The notes under the pieces were generated by a model that saw nothing but the letters and a program-made list of their open reading frames with translations, searched no databases and was not told where the DNA came from. Shown piece after piece: positions 63,596 to 64,000 of a DNA stretch of 64,000 nucleotides (its first letter is position 1; every line of letters starts with the position of its first letter). The translations under genes were made by a program, and so were the position numbers. The stretch is from Hippasteria phrygiana (lineage: Eukaryota; Echinodermata; Asteroidea; Valvatida; Goniasteridae): the NCBI GenBank assembly GCA_037893225.1, contig JAZGUH010000443.1:372001-436000 (forward strand), read 5' to 3'.

Positions 63596-64000
63596 CATCT
63601 GTTAATCTGATTAAACAAGATGGGGGACTGTACACAGCTGTTCCACAAATTACTGTTGACGGAATTCCTGACCATGCCACAGCCTTTGGGTTCATAAATA
63701 CAGCACCTGCAACCTGGAGCTGCAGTACTCAGTAGGAAATGTCACAGCCTACCATGATGCAGCCAGCACAGATACGGCCGAATTACAAAGTCATCAGTGT
63801 CCTGTTTGTGGTCGGGGTGATGCTATTTCTTCCTCAGGTGTGCCTGAGCAGCACCCAAGAGTGGCCGTTGGGTAGCTACCGGACGTTCAGCAGTGATGAC
63901 ATGAAACTGCGCTGGAAAGACGAATTTTACGCGGTGATGTTTGATGCGGGTAGCACCGGCACTAGAGTGCATGTTTTACACTTTCAAGATAATTCCAGTG
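63596..64000 (+). CDS. ENTPD5/6-like nucleoside diphosphatase, first coding exon (partial; CDS from 63739)
   Basis: TCTATTTGCAG (AG at 63594-63595) is a clean acceptor. The exon starts with 143 bases of 5' UTR; an in-frame TAG two codons before the ATG at 63739 fixes the start. The 87 residues shown have a short cytosolic tail, a hydrophobic segment (VISVLFVVGVMLFLPQVCL, residues 18-36), then FYAVMFDAGSTGTRVHVLHF. DAGSTGTRVH (residues 69-78) is apyrase conserved region 1, which contacts the nucleotide phosphates. The wording closely follows ENTPD5/6, which hydrolyse UDP or GDP in the ER and Golgi lumen or are secreted. ENTPD1-3 enzymes are less similar at DAGST. The gene continues past the window. 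Confidence 0.88.

Overview
This window is animal nuclear DNA from an invertebrate that is probably marine. It contains GT-AG introns, a two-exon BAF/BANF1-like gene, the first coding exon of an ENTPD5/6-like nucleotidase, and many eukaryotic transposons: Ty3/Gypsy, BEL/Pao, LINEs, a tRNA-derived SINE, Harbinger, Tc1/mariner, TTAA-type elements with a THAP exon, and many palindromic MITEs. The mix would suit an echinoderm or another invertebrate deuterostome, but no sequence here proves the taxon. Most open frames are shadows of repeats. About 25 homopolymer G or C runs of 10-26 bp are scattered through the window.

Layout. 1-5965 is a minus-strand Ty3/Gypsy element cut by the window edge, with pol, gag, a -1 frameshift signal, a tRNA-Leu primer site and the 5' LTR. 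Its insertion edge coincides with one copy of a 2-kb duplicated segment (5966-8331 and 20151-22205) that carries decayed DEAH/RecQ-like helicase exons. 9336-12626 is the BAF-like gene, whose intron holds a MITE nested in a MITE. A broken Harbinger transposase follows it. 14031-14899 is a TTAA-flanked element with a decayed THAP exon, and 14900-23260 is MITE-rich.

23265-32480 is a LINE split by a nearly pristine BEL/Pao element (LTRs 23954-25057 and 30937-32040). The 4-bp ATTA target duplication restores the interrupted LINE frame. 32680-33672 is a second decayed LINE reverse transcriptase.

34000-51200 is the most structured part. Eight copies of a short MITE share terminal modules but carry five unrelated self-complementary cores. 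Three tiny perfect hairpins (30-35 bp) each sit between perfect 7- or 8-bp direct repeats. A 1-kb segment (37245-38265) recurs inverted at 47454-51165, where a 2.77-kb foldback element has split it. The foldback loop in turn holds a TTAA element with an open THAP exon. Three arrays of a very CpG-rich 13-bp repeat occur at 47097, 51191 and 53917; the first interrupts a RecQ-like helicase exon.

52600-60680 holds a tRNA-derived SINE, a mariner remnant, GT-rich and ~55-bp tandem repeats, and a LINE disrupted at a TA by a Tc1-like element. The right end, from 63596, is the start of the ENTPD gene, which runs off the window.

The host genes do not form an operon or pathway together. The main story is layered transposition, in which several paralogous copies provide dated empty sites.
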